DNA from: CAVTSA01 sp963737225
GTDB lineage: Bacteria; Chloroflexota; Dormibacteria; Dormibacterales; Dormibacteraceae
Direction of reading: 5' to 3'
Length of the DNA: 64,000 bases
Assembly: GCA_963737225.1 (NCBI GenBank)
Contig: CAVTSA010000013.1
Location: forward strand, 639,744 to 703,743
Made by a program: the position numbers and the translations under genes
Part shown: positions 53,451 to 61,158 of the stretch, piece after piece
Position numbering within the stretch: the stretch's first letter is position 1
Layout: the number at the start of each line of letters is the position of its first letter
Notes under the pieces: model-generated
What the model was told of the DNA's origin: nothing
The model's database searches: none
What the model saw: the letters and a program-made list of their open reading frames with translations, nothing else

Positions 53451-54847
53451 TGGTCGAGCGCACGCAGACCGACACCCGGCTGCGCTACCTGGCGCTCGGG
53501 GACTCGTTTACGATCGGGACCGGCACCGCAGGCCCGGAGCACGCGTTCCCGGCGCGGCTTGCGCGTCATGCCCGGGAGCGCTCGGGGATCGAGCTTGAGG
53601 TGACCAATCCGTCGGTCGACGGGTATACCACCGCCGACCTGATCCGCGAGGAGCTACCCCTCCTGGCCGCGGTGCGACCGCACCTGGTGTCGATCCTGGT
53701 CGGGGCCAACGACCTGGTTCGCGGCTGGTCGCGCGAGACCTACGAGGGAGGGCTCCGGACGATCTTCGACGCCGTCGCGGCAGCGGTCCCGGCGCCAGGG
53801 TCGGTGTTGGTGGTGACGGTTCCCGACTGGTCTCTGGCGCCCGCGGCAAGCGCCTTCGGCAGCCCCGACCATCTGCGGGTGGAGATCGACGGGCGCAACG
53901 AGCTGGCGACGTCGGAGGCGCGGCGGCGCGGCTTTCGCGTGTTCGACATCGTGCCGATATCGCGCCGGCTGGGCGTGGCCGGGCTCGGCCCGGACCACCT
54001 GCACCCGGCGCAGGCGCAGTACGACCGGTGGGCGGACGAGATCTGGGAGGCGGTGGGCCCCGACTGGGTGGCCGCCGGCAGGCTCCCCTCGGTCGCGTTC
54101 GGTGAGCTGGGCCACCACCTCGACTACGGTTCCTATCTGCGGATCCCGGAGCTCCTCCAGCTGCAGACGCCACGCACGGAGCACCACGACGAGGTCTTGT
54201 TCATCGTCATCCATCAGGCGTTCGAGCTCTGGTTCAAGCTCCAGCTGCGCGAGATGGAGGCGGCGCGCGACGCTCTGCTCGCGGGCGATGCGACCGGCGC
54301 CCGCTGGTATCTGCGCCGGGTCGCCGCGGTCGGAGGCCTGCTGGTCCATCAGATCGGGCTGCTCGACACCATGGCACCGCAGGATTTCATGCGCTTTCGC
54401 TCCGAGCTGAGTCCGGCCAGCGGGTTCCAGTCGGTGCAGTTCCGCGAGGTCGAGTTCCTCGGTGGACTGCCCGACCCCGGCTACCTGGAACGCCTCGACC
54501 TGCAGCCGGAGGATCGCGCGCGGCTCGAGCGGCGCCTCTCGGAGCCCACGCTGCGGGACGCCTGGTCGAGCCTGCTGCGGGCCGCCGGCGATCCTCCACT
54601 GATCGAGGTCTATGCCGATCGCCGCCGTCACCAGGACCTCTTCCTGGTCGCCGAGGACCTGCTCGACGTCGACCAGCAGCTGGTGCTCTGGCGGACCCGT
54701 CACCTGACCATGGTCGAGCGCCAGATCGGGACCAAGGTCGGCACCGGGGGCTCGGCGGGGGCCGGCTACCTGCGGACGACCCTCGAAAAGCGTCTCTTTC
54801 CCGAGCTGTGGGCAGCGCGCTCTGGGATGAGGCCTGCCCGCGACTGA
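53450..54847 (+). CDS. SGNH/GDSL hydrolase fused to tryptophan 2,3-dioxygenase
   Basis: 465 aa, one uninterrupted frame. Residues 10-205 are an SGNH hydrolase with all blocks: ALGDSFTIGTG (Ser19), Gly in SVDGYT, VGAND (near 85) and GPDHLHP (Asp182/His185). Residues 225-465 are tryptophan 2,3-dioxygenase: HHDEVLFIVIHQAFELWFK (Phe251, His255), FRSELSPASGFQSVQFR, the heme-ligand His in LWRTRHLTMVERQIG and GTGGSAGAGYL. TDO makes N-formylkynurenine, so the SGNH half probably removes the formyl group. kynU next door would then finish the route. Confidence 0.9.
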   Translation: MVERTQTDTRLRYLALGDSFTIGTGTAGPEHAFPARLARHARERSGIELEVTNPSVDGYTTADLIREELPLLAAVRPHLVSILVGANDLVRGWSRETYEGGLRTIFDAVAAAVPAPGSVLVVTVPDWSLAPAASAFGSPDHLRVEIDGRNELATSEARRRGFRVFDIVPISRRLGVAGLGPDHLHPAQAQYDRWADEIWEAVGPDWVAAGRLPSVAFGELGHHLDYGSYLRIPELLQLQTPRTEHHDEVLFIVIHQAFELWFKLQLREMEAARDALLAGDATGARWYLRRVAAVGGLLVHQIGLLDTMAPQDFMRFRSELSPASGFQSVQFREVEFLGGLPDPGYLERLDLQPEDRARLERRLSEPTLRDAWSSLLRAAGDPPLIEVYADRRRHQDLFLVAEDLLDVDQQLVLWRTRHLTMVERQIGTKVGTGGSAGAGYLRTTLEKRLFPELWAARSGMRPARD

Positions 54848-54897
54848 ACACCCAGTCCCCCGGGTGGGCGGCGCTCGCGTCGGGGGTGGTAAGGGCA

Positions 54898-54953
54898 GAG
54901 TGTCCACACTCCGACGCTACCCCGGGCGTTTTAGGGTCCGAGTGCGGACACTT
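54898..54953. repeat. Paired-palindrome element 9 (42-bp spacing)
   Basis: GAGTGTCCACACTC (centre 54904.5) and GAGTGCGGACACTT (centre 54946.5) are 42 bp apart. Core and loop GTTTTAG match element 4. The remaining part of 54848-55057 shows no gene; a TATGAT box at 55008-55013 may serve the next one. Confidence 0.7.
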
Positions 54954-55057
54954 CTCCGCTTGGGCCCGCGTTTTGGGAAGGAGGCTACCTTTTTCAGGCG
55001 ACTGAGGGTATGATCACCTGAACCGACCACGCTGCACCAACTCTGGAGCCCACGTCC

Positions 55058-55318
55058 ATGCATTCGTCGCAGCCGGAGTCCGACACGGTTCTATGCGCCT
55101 GCGGCCGTCCGTCCGACGGTGCGACGGTGACCACCTATCGCTCCATCCACGGCACCTACCGCTACCACCGCTGCCCGTGCGGCATGGAGTGGACGGAGCA
55201 CGACCCTCACCCTGATCTCTCCTCCGCGGTGACCGGCGACGAGGTGATCGAGGTGCACGAGCAACTCAAAGAGTTCCACGGCACCCTCCGCACACTTCTC
55301 GGCGGCCAGGCGGCCTGA
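55058..55318 (+). CDS. Small Cys-rich hypothetical protein
   Basis: 86 aa, ATG start with no clear ribosome site. Two cysteine pairs (VLCACGRPS and HRCPCGMEW) suggest a zinc ribbon in the first half. The second half is an acidic helix (VIEVHEQLKEFHGTLRTLL). I do not recognise the family. Last chromosomal gene before tRNA-Asn. Confidence 0.6.
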   Translation: MHSSQPESDTVLCACGRPSDGATVTTYRSIHGTYRYHRCPCGMEWTEHDPHPDLSSAVTGDEVIEVHEQLKEFHGTLRTLLGGQAA

Positions 55319-55322
55319 AGAC

Positions 55323-55369
55323 GTCCGGTTCTCCCGCCGGGACTACCCCTCCGGCGGGTAGAATCGGAC
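55323..55369. terminator. Long hairpin before tRNA-Asn
   Basis: GTCCGGTTCT-CCCGCCGG pairs with CCGGCGGGTAGAATCGGAC around a 10-nt loop. It ends the transcript of the preceding gene and separates it from the tRNA. Confidence 0.6.
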
Positions 55370-55381
55370 GCCTGACGCCGC

Positions 55382-55457
55382 TCCGGAGTAGCTCAATAGG
55401 TAGAGCAGGCGGCTGTTAACCGCAAGGTTCACGGTTCGAGTCCGTGCTCCGGAGCCA
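55382..55457 (+). tRNA. tRNA-Asn (anticodon GTT)
   Basis: 76 nt with encoded CCA. Acceptor TCCGGAG/CTCCGGA, D arm TAGCTCAATAGGTAGAGC, anticodon loop CTGTTAA on stem GGCGG/CCGCA (last pair mismatched) and T loop TTCGAGT. An integrase gene points at its 3' end from 84 bp away, so the tRNA is the probable insertion site. Confidence 0.96.
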
Positions 55458-55536
55458 CGATTTGAATTCAAATCGAAGCCGCCGAGGAGCCGACCAGAGC
55501 GTCCTGGGGCAATCTGACAGCAGCGTGACAGCAGCG
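55458..55536. other. Candidate attachment region: 18-bp palindrome and tandem 11-bp repeats
   Basis: CGATTTGAATTCAAATCG (55458-55475) is a perfect 18-bp palindrome directly after the CCA of tRNA-Asn. TGACAGCAGCG occurs twice in tandem (55515-55525, 55526-55536), one helical turn apart, just before the integrase stop. They may be core-flanking and arm-type integrase sites; the palindrome could also end the tRNA transcript. Confidence 0.55.
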
Positions 55537-55540
55537 CGGA

Positions 55541-56686
55541 TCAAGAGAGGAGCGCTTCGAACCGCCTCGCGGCGTCGCGCTGCATGCTCGGGATGAGGTG
55601 GGAGTAGGTGTCGAGGGTGATGCGGATCGATGAATGCCCCAGTCGCTCCTGGACGACCTTCGGATGCTCGCCGGCCAGCAGCAGAAGGCTGGCGTGAGTG
55701 TGGCGCAGGTCGTGAAACCGGATCTCCCGCAACTGGTGACGCGCGAGGAAACGCTTGAAACTCCGAGTAACGTTGCGCGCTTCTAAGGGCCGGCCGTTGC
55801 GGGTGGTGAAGACCAGGTCAATCGGATGGCCGTCCTGCACGAGTTCATGCCACGCCGCGGTTCGCAAACGGAGGGCCAACTGACGGGCTCGATACGCTCG
55901 CAGCAACTCCATCATCTCGGGGGACAGATCGATCGGCCGGCGGGCCGACCTGGTTTTCACGTCAGTCAACGTGAGGATCCCGTTGATGCGCTGGAGGGAC
56001 CGGGAAACCATCACCCGCCGATGCTCAAAGTCCACGGCTTCCCAGGTGAGGCCCAGGAGCTCGGCCTGGCGCATGCCTGATCGTATAGCGAGCGAGTAGA
56101 GCCCCTCGAGGTCATCATCGATCGCCGCCGCCAAGAAAGATCGGACCTCCTCCTGGCTGTAAGGGTTGATCGGGTACCGTGCGAGCTTGGGGAGCACTCC
56201 GCGACCGAGCAACTCTCGTGAGGCGACATTGGTGCGGAGTCGCCTAGTACGCACTGCATCGGCAAGTGCCGTACGCAAGCACTGGTGGCAGTAGCGTACA
56301 TGCTTGGGGGCCGCACCCTCACGGATCCGCTGTGCAACGAGGGCGGCGACGTGTTCGGGGCTCAACGCTGCGAGCTTCACCGAACCGAGGAGCCTCACGA
56401 TGTGTCTCACCTGCGTGCGGTAGCCGCGATAGGTCCACGGGGTGATCGCGTGCCGTCGGTTGTCCAGCCAGGATTGAACGTACTCGCCGAGCGTTGGATC
56501 CGGCCCAAGCCTCAGCCACCCCTCCTGCCGCGTCTGGATCGCGTCGGCCAACTTGGCGGCGACCTGAGCGCGCGTGCGTCCGTAGAACTGCCGCCGCCGC
56601 CCGTCGGCCGTGACGGTTATCGCCGCGGCCCATCGGCCGTCCTTCCGCCGGTAGATGCTCCCTTCCCCCGCACCTCGTCGCGCCAT
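55541..56686 (-). CDS. Tyrosine-type site-specific integrase
   Basis: 381 aa from ATG 56686 (GTG 56689 also possible). The N-terminus GSIYRRKDGRWAAAI is an AP2-like arm-binding domain, followed by a SAM-like core-binding domain (about 65-150). The catalytic domain has Arg in IRSGMRQAELLGL, His-x-x-Arg in FHDLRHTHAS, His/Gly in LGHSSI and the nucleophile Tyr in DTYSHLIP. It recombines the element with tRNA-Asn. The upstream 47-codon gene overlaps its start by one base. Confidence 0.93.
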   Translation of the reverse strand: MARRGAGEGSIYRRKDGRWAAAITVTADGRRRQFYGRTRAQVAAKLADAIQTRQEGWLRLGPDPTLGEYVQSWLDNRRHAITPWTYRGYRTQVRHIVRLLGSVKLAALSPEHVAALVAQRIREGAAPKHVRYCHQCLRTALADAVRTRRLRTNVASRELLGRGVLPKLARYPINPYSQEEVRSFLAAAIDDDLEGLYSLAIRSGMRQAELLGLTWEAVDFEHRRVMVSRSLQRINGILTLTDVKTRSARRPIDLSPEMMELLRAYRARQLALRLRTAAWHELVQDGHPIDLVFTTRNGRPLEARNVTRSFKRFLARHQLREIRFHDLRHTHASLLLLAGEHPKVVQERLGHSSIRITLDTYSHLIPSMQRDAARRFEALLS

Positions 56687-56829
56687 CACACCTGGCCATT
56701 CTGGCGCAAAGCGAGGAGCGTCTCATACGCCATCTGTGCGGCCACGACCGGATCCCGGAGGAGCTGACTCAGGGCCTCCAAGTCTTGCCGAAGGCGCGCT
56801 ACGTCGTCTTCCCGAATCTCGTCGCTCAT
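56686..56829 (-). CDS. Small acidic helical protein upstream of the integrase
   Basis: 47 aa from ATG 56829 after GGGAG. It reads MSDEIREDDVARLRQDLEAL, then a second helix with LLRDPVVAAQMAYETLLALR. It is predicted to be a short helical hairpin. Its stop overlaps the integrase ATG (TGATG), so the two are co-translated. It could steer recombination direction, but there is no recognisable excisionase motif. Confidence 0.6.
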   Translation of the reverse strand: MSDEIREDDVARLRQDLEALSQLLRDPVVAAQMAYETLLALRQNGQV

Positions 56830-56972
56830 GTCACCACTCCCGTATCGCCAACGGCCGGTCTCCCTCTTCCGACACCCCGGCCAGTGCCATACCGATCCGT
56901 CGGATGGGTCTCCGCATGGGATCGACCCTACGGTCCAGTCAAGTGACCGTTGTGCGGGCTCCAGCACGACCT

Positions 56973-57017
56973 GCGTGCAAGAATCTGCACGCCTGCGGTA
57001 GGCTGCGACGTTAGCCT
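56973..57017 (+). promoter_or_regulatory. Operator/promoter of the HTH-TPR regulator
   Basis: A perfect inverted repeat GCGTGCA-N6-TGCACGC (56973-56992) overlaps the -35 position of a TAGGCT -10 (56999-57004). A second repeat, AGGCT-N8-AGCCT (57000-57017), covers the -10 itself. It is probably autoregulatory. The rest of 56830-57059 shows no gene. Confidence 0.5.
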
Positions 57018-57059
57018 GCAGACGATGCGAGCCTATGACTCGCGGGGAACTAGGAATCG

Positions 57060-58331
57060 ATGGGTCCGATTGTCGCCAACGAGGATTCCACCCAACTGCT
57101 TGATCGGATCGCGATCGGTCATAGGATTGCGACCCTCCGTATCGCGTGCAATTTCTCCCATGAGGTGGCAGCAGGTCTCGCGGGGCGAAGCCGGCGGTGG
57201 ATCTACGATGCCGAGAAGGGGAAGGCGTCGCTCGATGTTGACGCCATCAACGGCCTCGCCATCGCGTTCGGCGTGTCGCCTGCGGTCGTGCAGTGCCTGG
57301 AACCGCTGCCCGCGCGGTTCACCGCGGATCGCGTGGACATGAGACGACGTGACTTCATCTGCGGCGCCCTTGGGTTTGCTGGTCTCGGGGCCCTGTCGAC
57401 GGCCAACCCCCTCGCCACGAGCGCTTGGAGCACAGAGCGACCCGTGCTGCCCGACCAGGTGTCCAGTATCCGCAGCTGGACCAGGTCCTTGCGCGAGCTC
57501 GATAACCGATTCGGCGGGGGCTTCGCGTCCACGCTTGCCGCCGCCCACCTGCACGATCGGGTCTTACCACTGGTTCGTGCTGGCCGCTTTAATGACACGG
57601 TCAGGCGTGACCTCATGTGTGCCGCCGCTGAGCTCGCGCATCTGACAGGGTGGATGAGTTATGACGTCGGCCAGCCCGACCTCGGTCGTCGGTACTTTGA
57701 CCAAGCCATCGAGCTCGCGGTTGGAGCTGGTGATCAACACTTCGCGGCAGAGATTCTCGCTGGGCTCAGTCACCAACTGCTGCAGCTCAGAGAATTTGCG
57801 GAAGCTGTCGTTCAGGCCCGGGGTGCGCGCCAGATGGCTGAGGCCTTCGGCAGCCCCCTCCTGTTGTCCGAGGCGCATGTCATGGAAGCGCGGGCCTACG
57901 CAAGGCTTGAGGATCGTCCCCGCTCGGCCGAACACGTGCATGCGGCGGAAAGAGCGTTCTCGAGATCTGACCCGGCGACCGAACCGGAGTGGCTACGCTA
58001 CTTTGACGGCGCTTACCTTGCAGCGGCGTCTGCTCACTGCTTCCGAGATGTCGGCCGATGGAGGGAGGCCGAGAAGCAGGCTAAGCGATCGCTGCAGATG
58101 AATCCTGCATATGTCCGCGGTCGGGCCTTCAACACGGCGCTGCTCGCCACCACGTATGTAGAGACGAACATGGACGAGGCGCTCAGAGTGGGTCGAGAGG
58201 CCGTGGATCTGGTGGCGGGACTTGAATCCGATCATGCGCGTCAATACATCACCGATTTGTGTGCTCGACTACTACTCGCCAAAAAGATCCGAGTGTTCGC
58301 ACTTTCTACGAATACGTTTACGAAGTTCTAG
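57060..58331 (+). CDS. XRE-type HTH regulator with TPR-like C-terminal region
   Basis: 423 aa from ATG 57060 (AGGA 4 nt before). The N-terminal HTH spans about 15-80 (HRIATLRIACNFSHEVAAGLAGRSRRWI...). A linker with MRRRDFICGALGFAGLGAL follows, resembling a Tat/hydrophobic patch but internal. Residues about 130-420 are helical TPR-like repeats (YFDQAIELAVGAGD, EAEKQAKRSLQM). This layout is common in actinobacterial regulators that bind peptides or phosphotransfer signals. It converges on the NUDIX gene. Confidence 0.8.
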   Translation: MGPIVANEDSTQLLDRIAIGHRIATLRIACNFSHEVAAGLAGRSRRWIYDAEKGKASLDVDAINGLAIAFGVSPAVVQCLEPLPARFTADRVDMRRRDFICGALGFAGLGALSTANPLATSAWSTERPVLPDQVSSIRSWTRSLRELDNRFGGGFASTLAAAHLHDRVLPLVRAGRFNDTVRRDLMCAAAELAHLTGWMSYDVGQPDLGRRYFDQAIELAVGAGDQHFAAEILAGLSHQLLQLREFAEAVVQARGARQMAEAFGSPLLLSEAHVMEARAYARLEDRPRSAEHVHAAERAFSRSDPATEPEWLRYFDGAYLAAASAHCFRDVGRWREAEKQAKRSLQMNPAYVRGRAFNTALLATTYVETNMDEALRVGREAVDLVAGLESDHARQYITDLCARLLLAKKIRVFALSTNTFTKF

Positions 58332-58352
58332 GAATGCGCCCGAAGGTGTTAG

Positions 58353-58898
58353 CTACTCCGATTTTGAGAACTGACCATTTGTGAAGGCGAGAATGCCGAT
58401 AACAGAGGCTGCTCCAACGATCTCTCCCGCCTGGATCATCTGTCGGGCAAGAGTCAGGGGTATCCAAGCCACTTGCTCGGCTTCGTTGATATCCGGCGTC
58501 TGTTGAGTGTCCACAGTCGAGGATGCGACGAATACGTGTTGCGGAGAGGAGGTCGTCCCAACGGAGGGTTCAAATGAAATCAGGTGGTTGAGGCTCTCCG
58601 GCCTCCACCCGGTCTCCTCTTCGACCTCTCTCGCAGCTGCCGCCATCCGATCCTCGCCCGGCGGGATAAAACCACCAGGCAACTCCCAAACGGTCCGATC
58701 AATGACGAACCGGCGGCGCCGGATCATCAGCACCTCATCGCGCTGATTCACTACCAGCACGATGGCTGCGGGCTCGAATCTCAGGACCCATTGCTCAAAG
58801 CGAACGCCGTCAGGCAGCTCAACTTCGGCGATAGAGACTCTGGCCCGACGGGTGGTGTCAACGAGCCGTTCCCGGACTCTCCAGCTGTTCACCCGCAC
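58353..58898 (-). CDS. NUDIX hydrolase
   Basis: 181 aa, GTG start 6 nt after TATAGT (58910-58905), a leaderless pattern. The NUDIX box GGFIPPGEDRMAAAAREVEEE continues TGW and is complete. The N-terminal strand (ARVSIAEVELPDGVRFEQWVL) and the late VAWIPL resemble ADP-ribose/ADP-sugar pyrophosphatases. It may clear nucleotide damage or a signalling nucleotide. A/T content is higher than in the chromosome, and an HTH-TPR regulator sits next to it. Confidence 0.88.
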   Translation of the reverse strand: MRVNSWRVRERLVDTTRRARVSIAEVELPDGVRFEQWVLRFEPAAIVLVVNQRDEVLMIRRRRFVIDRTVWELPGGFIPPGEDRMAAAAREVEEETGWRPESLNHLISFEPSVGTTSSPQHVFVASSTVDTQQTPDINEAEQVAWIPLTLARQMIQAGEIVGAASVIGILAFTNGQFSKSE

Positions 58899-58948
58899 CC
58901 TGCGACTATAGGGCGCGGAACCTCAGGTCTGGTCGGATCACGCAGAGG

Positions 58949-59335
58949 TCATAGAGACTCCTCGTGGCTTGGCGGGGTTGGGCGAACGCTTCCCGCACCG
59001 CCCCGTCCTTCGAGAGCCTCTAACCGCTGTTCGAGTTCGGCGAGCTGCTGAAGCAGCGCATCGCGGGCCATGGGGCCGACCAGCATGTCCACGGGTGTTC
59101 CAGAGGCCTCGGCGGCCGCAAGGAGGGCCCAAGCGGGAATCTGGGCATGCCGTCGGTCATCCACCGGCTTGAGCCAGTTGCTCACGGCATCGCCGCTTGG
59201 ATACCCCGAGGCTCCACTGTTCACGACTTGTTGCAGGGTCCGAGCGAGGGCGGCGGCGCTTGAGCCGAGCTTCAGCCTGTCCATCGCGTCCCTGAGCCCC
59301 CGGCGAGCGCGCTCTTCGAACTCCGAGTGGGTCAC
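58949..59335 (-). CDS. Repressor-like HTH protein (cI-position)
   Basis: 128 aa from GTG 59335. The central part (DAVSNWLKPVDDRRHAQIPAWALLAAAEASGTPVDMLVG) resembles the second half of phage XRE repressors. The C-terminus is a short coiled coil (LLQQLAELEQRLEALE). It is transcribed away from the early operon and shares a 72-bp control region with it, the layout of a phage immunity switch. The HTH is weak, so the repressor role is inferred from position. Confidence 0.55.
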   Translation of the reverse strand: MTHSEFEERARRGLRDAMDRLKLGSSAAALARTLQQVVNSGASGYPSGDAVSNWLKPVDDRRHAQIPAWALLAAAEASGTPVDMLVGPMARDALLQQLAELEQRLEALEGRGGAGSVRPTPPSHEESL

Positions 59336-59354
59336 GCCGCAGATGATCGTCTCA

Positions 59355-59407
59355 CCGGCCGAATGGCCGGGTTGACGTGTATCCTGGTGATGGCGTAAAA
59401 TCGGCGC
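59355..59407 (+). promoter_or_regulatory. Early-operon promoter with adjacent operator
   Basis: TTGACG (59372-59377), 18 bp, TAAAAT (59396-59401), then 6 nt to ATG 59408: the clearest leaderless promoter in the window. CCGGCC-GAAT-GGCCGG (59355-59370) abuts the -35 and is a likely operator. Confidence 0.75.
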
Positions 59408-59635
59408 ATGATCGGCAAAGCCGATGAAATGCCTACGATTGGGGATGAAGAGATAACCCTTGATGAGGCGCCGCCGGTCATGCGCGTCGACCTCGCCGCC
59501 CGCGTCGCACTGGTAGATCCCAAGACGATCCGTCGAGCGGTACACAGCGGGGAGCTGCGGGCCCTAATGAGCGGACGTGTGATCAGGATCCACCGCGACG
59601 CCCTGCGCGCCTGGCTCATGGGCGAGGTCGCCTGA
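59408..59635 (+). CDS. Excisionase-family HTH protein
   Basis: 75 aa. The MerR/excisionase-type winged helix is RVDLAARVALVDPKTIRRAVHSGELRALMSG with the wing RVIRIHRDALRAWL. First gene of the early operon and expressed from a leaderless promoter. It may act as recombination directionality factor for the integrase or as an early regulator. Confidence 0.82.
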   Translation: MIGKADEMPTIGDEEITLDEAPPVMRVDLAARVALVDPKTIRRAVHSGELRALMSGRVIRIHRDALRAWLMGEVA

Positions 59636-59636
59636 G

Positions 59637-59906
59637 ATGGCTACGCCGACCGCATGTCCGGAAGCGCATCCGTCAGGGCGGGTCAGCCCGGCGACGACGA
59701 CCGTTTACACAGCGACCGGCGACCCGATCGAGGTACCGCTTCTGGATCTCCGCTGCCGGCGGTGCCGGCGGCCCTGGGAATGGCCGCGGGGACTGGATCC
59801 GGATCTCGACCGGGCAGACCGTGAGTCCGCGACTGCCGAATGCCCGGCCTGCATCGATGAGCTCGCGGACCTCCGACTGGCCGACTTCCCGTGGGAGGAC
59901 GACTGA
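59637..59906 (+). CDS. Small zinc-ribbon protein
   Basis: 89 aa, ATG start one base after the previous stop. Two knuckles, LRCRRCRRPWEWP and AECPACIDELADL, probably bind one zinc. The C-terminus is acidic (FPWEDD). The function is unknown. Confidence 0.6.
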   Translation: MATPTACPEAHPSGRVSPATTTVYTATGDPIEVPLLDLRCRRCRRPWEWPRGLDPDLDRADRESATAECPACIDELADLRLADFPWEDD

Positions 59907-59908
59907 GG

Positions 59909-60124
59909 GTGAACCGATGGAACCTGCCGCCTGGCATGACCGGCGCGGAGTACGAAGTCGCGGGACCCGAGAGCGAGGAGGAGCAGGTCGTTTGGTGCCC
60001 GGAATGTGGACAAGACCGGCCTGGCCTCGTGCGGTCATACGGCCCCGATTCCCGGTTCACCTGCGATGTCTGCCAGCGCGATAGCGATGTCGACCTGCTT
60101 TCAACGGGAGAGAGGATCAGATGA
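59909..60124 (+). CDS. Small zinc-ribbon protein
   Basis: 71 aa from GTG 59909, two bases after the previous stop with GGGAGG upstream. Cysteine pairs are WCPECGQDRPG and FTCDVCQRDSD. The stop overlaps the next start (ATGA). The function is unknown; probably nucleic-acid or protein binding. Confidence 0.6.
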   Translation: MNRWNLPPGMTGAEYEVAGPESEEEQVVWCPECGQDRPGLVRSYGPDSRFTCDVCQRDSDVDLLSTGERIR

Positions 60125-60423
60125 AGCCTGTTGCCTTTGACAACTGCACGCCGGTCGAGGTCATGCTCGAGCATCGACGAGCCTGGCGCCTGGACTCCAG
60201 CCACTACGAGGTCATTGCGCGTGACGGTGGCCATCGCTATGAGGTAACGCTTCAACCGTCTGGCGACCTCCGTTGCACATGCACCGCGGCCACTTATGGG
60301 CGGCCGTGCTGGCACGAGCAGAAAGTCGCTGCCCGGCTCCTGCGCGAGGGACCGCCGGAGGATCTCTTGTCAGAGGACCCGGCCGACGGTGCCGGGGTCA
60401 ACGAGGTGTGGGGGAGACTCTGA
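60121..60423 (+). CDS. SWIM zinc-finger protein
   Basis: 100 aa. The SWIM pattern C-x-C-x(n)-C-x-H is present as LRCTCTAATYGRPCWHEQKVA, preceded by the beta strands HYEVIARDGGHRYEVTLQP. SWIM domains bind DNA or proteins. ATGA overlap before and TGATG after place it firmly in the early operon. Confidence 0.75.
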   Translation: MKPVAFDNCTPVEVMLEHRRAWRLDSSHYEVIARDGGHRYEVTLQPSGDLRCTCTAATYGRPCWHEQKVAARLLREGPPEDLLSEDPADGAGVNEVWGRL

Positions 60424-60770
60424 TGTTGCCTCGCCTTTCGGCCGACCGCCTCATTTGGGAGCGGGCAGCGATCCAATCGCGAGTCAGCCCACGGGTGCTG
60501 GAGCTCGCCGCTGAGGTCGCCCGGGAACAGGAGGCTCGCCGCCCCGAGCGAATTCTCCGTCAGCTTTCACAGGCGGTTGCCGAGCCGGAGTTCCGCGACG
60601 CCGCGACCCACCTGGCCGACTTCGCGCGGCGAGCCCGTGGTGCGCATTACCCGCGAGTGGCTGCGGCCGTCGACGCCATCGTCTCGGCCGCCGAGGACCT
60701 GACGCCTGATCAACTGGTGCTCCGCAACCGAGTGCCGCTCGCAAACGACCAGGTGGAGGTCGCGTCGTGA
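60423..60770 (+). CDS. Helical hypothetical protein (115 aa)
   Basis: ATG 60423 overlaps the previous stop. The protein is almost wholly helical with many Arg/Glu residues (RVLELAAEVAREQEARRPERILRQLSQAV; FARRARGAHYPRVAAAVDAIVSAAEDL). It has no known motif. Ends in a GTGA overlap. Confidence 0.6.
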   Translation: MLPRLSADRLIWERAAIQSRVSPRVLELAAEVAREQEARRPERILRQLSQAVAEPEFRDAATHLADFARRARGAHYPRVAAAVDAIVSAAEDLTPDQLVLRNRVPLANDQVEVAS

Positions 60771-60976
60771 CCCCGGTCCGCGAGGTGCTGCACGACATGT
60801 TCGGACGTCCTGCGCCAGCGCTCTTCGAGCCCCTGAATCAAACGCCGGCAGAGTTCCAGGCGAACCTGCACGAGGCGTTCGCTGATCTCTTGCATACCGT
60901 GCACTCGTGCGAGCGGTGGCAGCGAACTGAGGACCGCATCGACGGCCTCGTCCGGAGTTCGGGAGGGATCCGATGA
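60767..60976 (+). CDS. Hypothetical protein (69 aa)
   Basis: GTGA overlap with the gene before and ATGA with the gene after. It has a short helical sequence with PAEFQANLHEAFADLLHTVH and a single Cys. The family is not recognised. Confidence 0.55.
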   Translation: MTPVREVLHDMFGRPAPALFEPLNQTPAEFQANLHEAFADLLHTVHSCERWQRTEDRIDGLVRSSGGIR

Positions 60977-61158
60977 GGGCCGCCTTGTTCGCCGAGCATT
61001 CCATCACCGGCTGGCTCGTGTACCTGATCGTCGCCAGTACGGTCTGGCATCTGATCGGCCCGCTCGTCTACACCCATCCGCTTCCGGCGCTGCTGGTTGG
61101 CGGAGCTGCACTCGTCGCCGTCGTGGTACTTCGCCGCCGACAGAGGACCACTTCATGA
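60973..61158 (+). CDS. Two-helix small membrane protein
   Basis: 61 aa. Segments WLVYLIVASTVWHLIGPLVY and LPALLVGGAALVAVVVL are separated by a short turn, ending in RRRQRTTS (positive tail inside). Small membrane proteins in phage early regions can act in lysis or superinfection control; no specific role can be assigned. Confidence 0.6.
   Translation: MRAALFAEHSITGWLVYLIVASTVWHLIGPLVYTHPLPALLVGGAALVAVVVLRRRQRTTS

Noticed and set aside
56950..57342. A plus-strand frame starting near 57025 after TAGCCT
   Set aside because: Although the TANNNT spacing fits, the product is Arg/Ser-rich shadow sequence overlapping the HTH-TPR gene in another frame.
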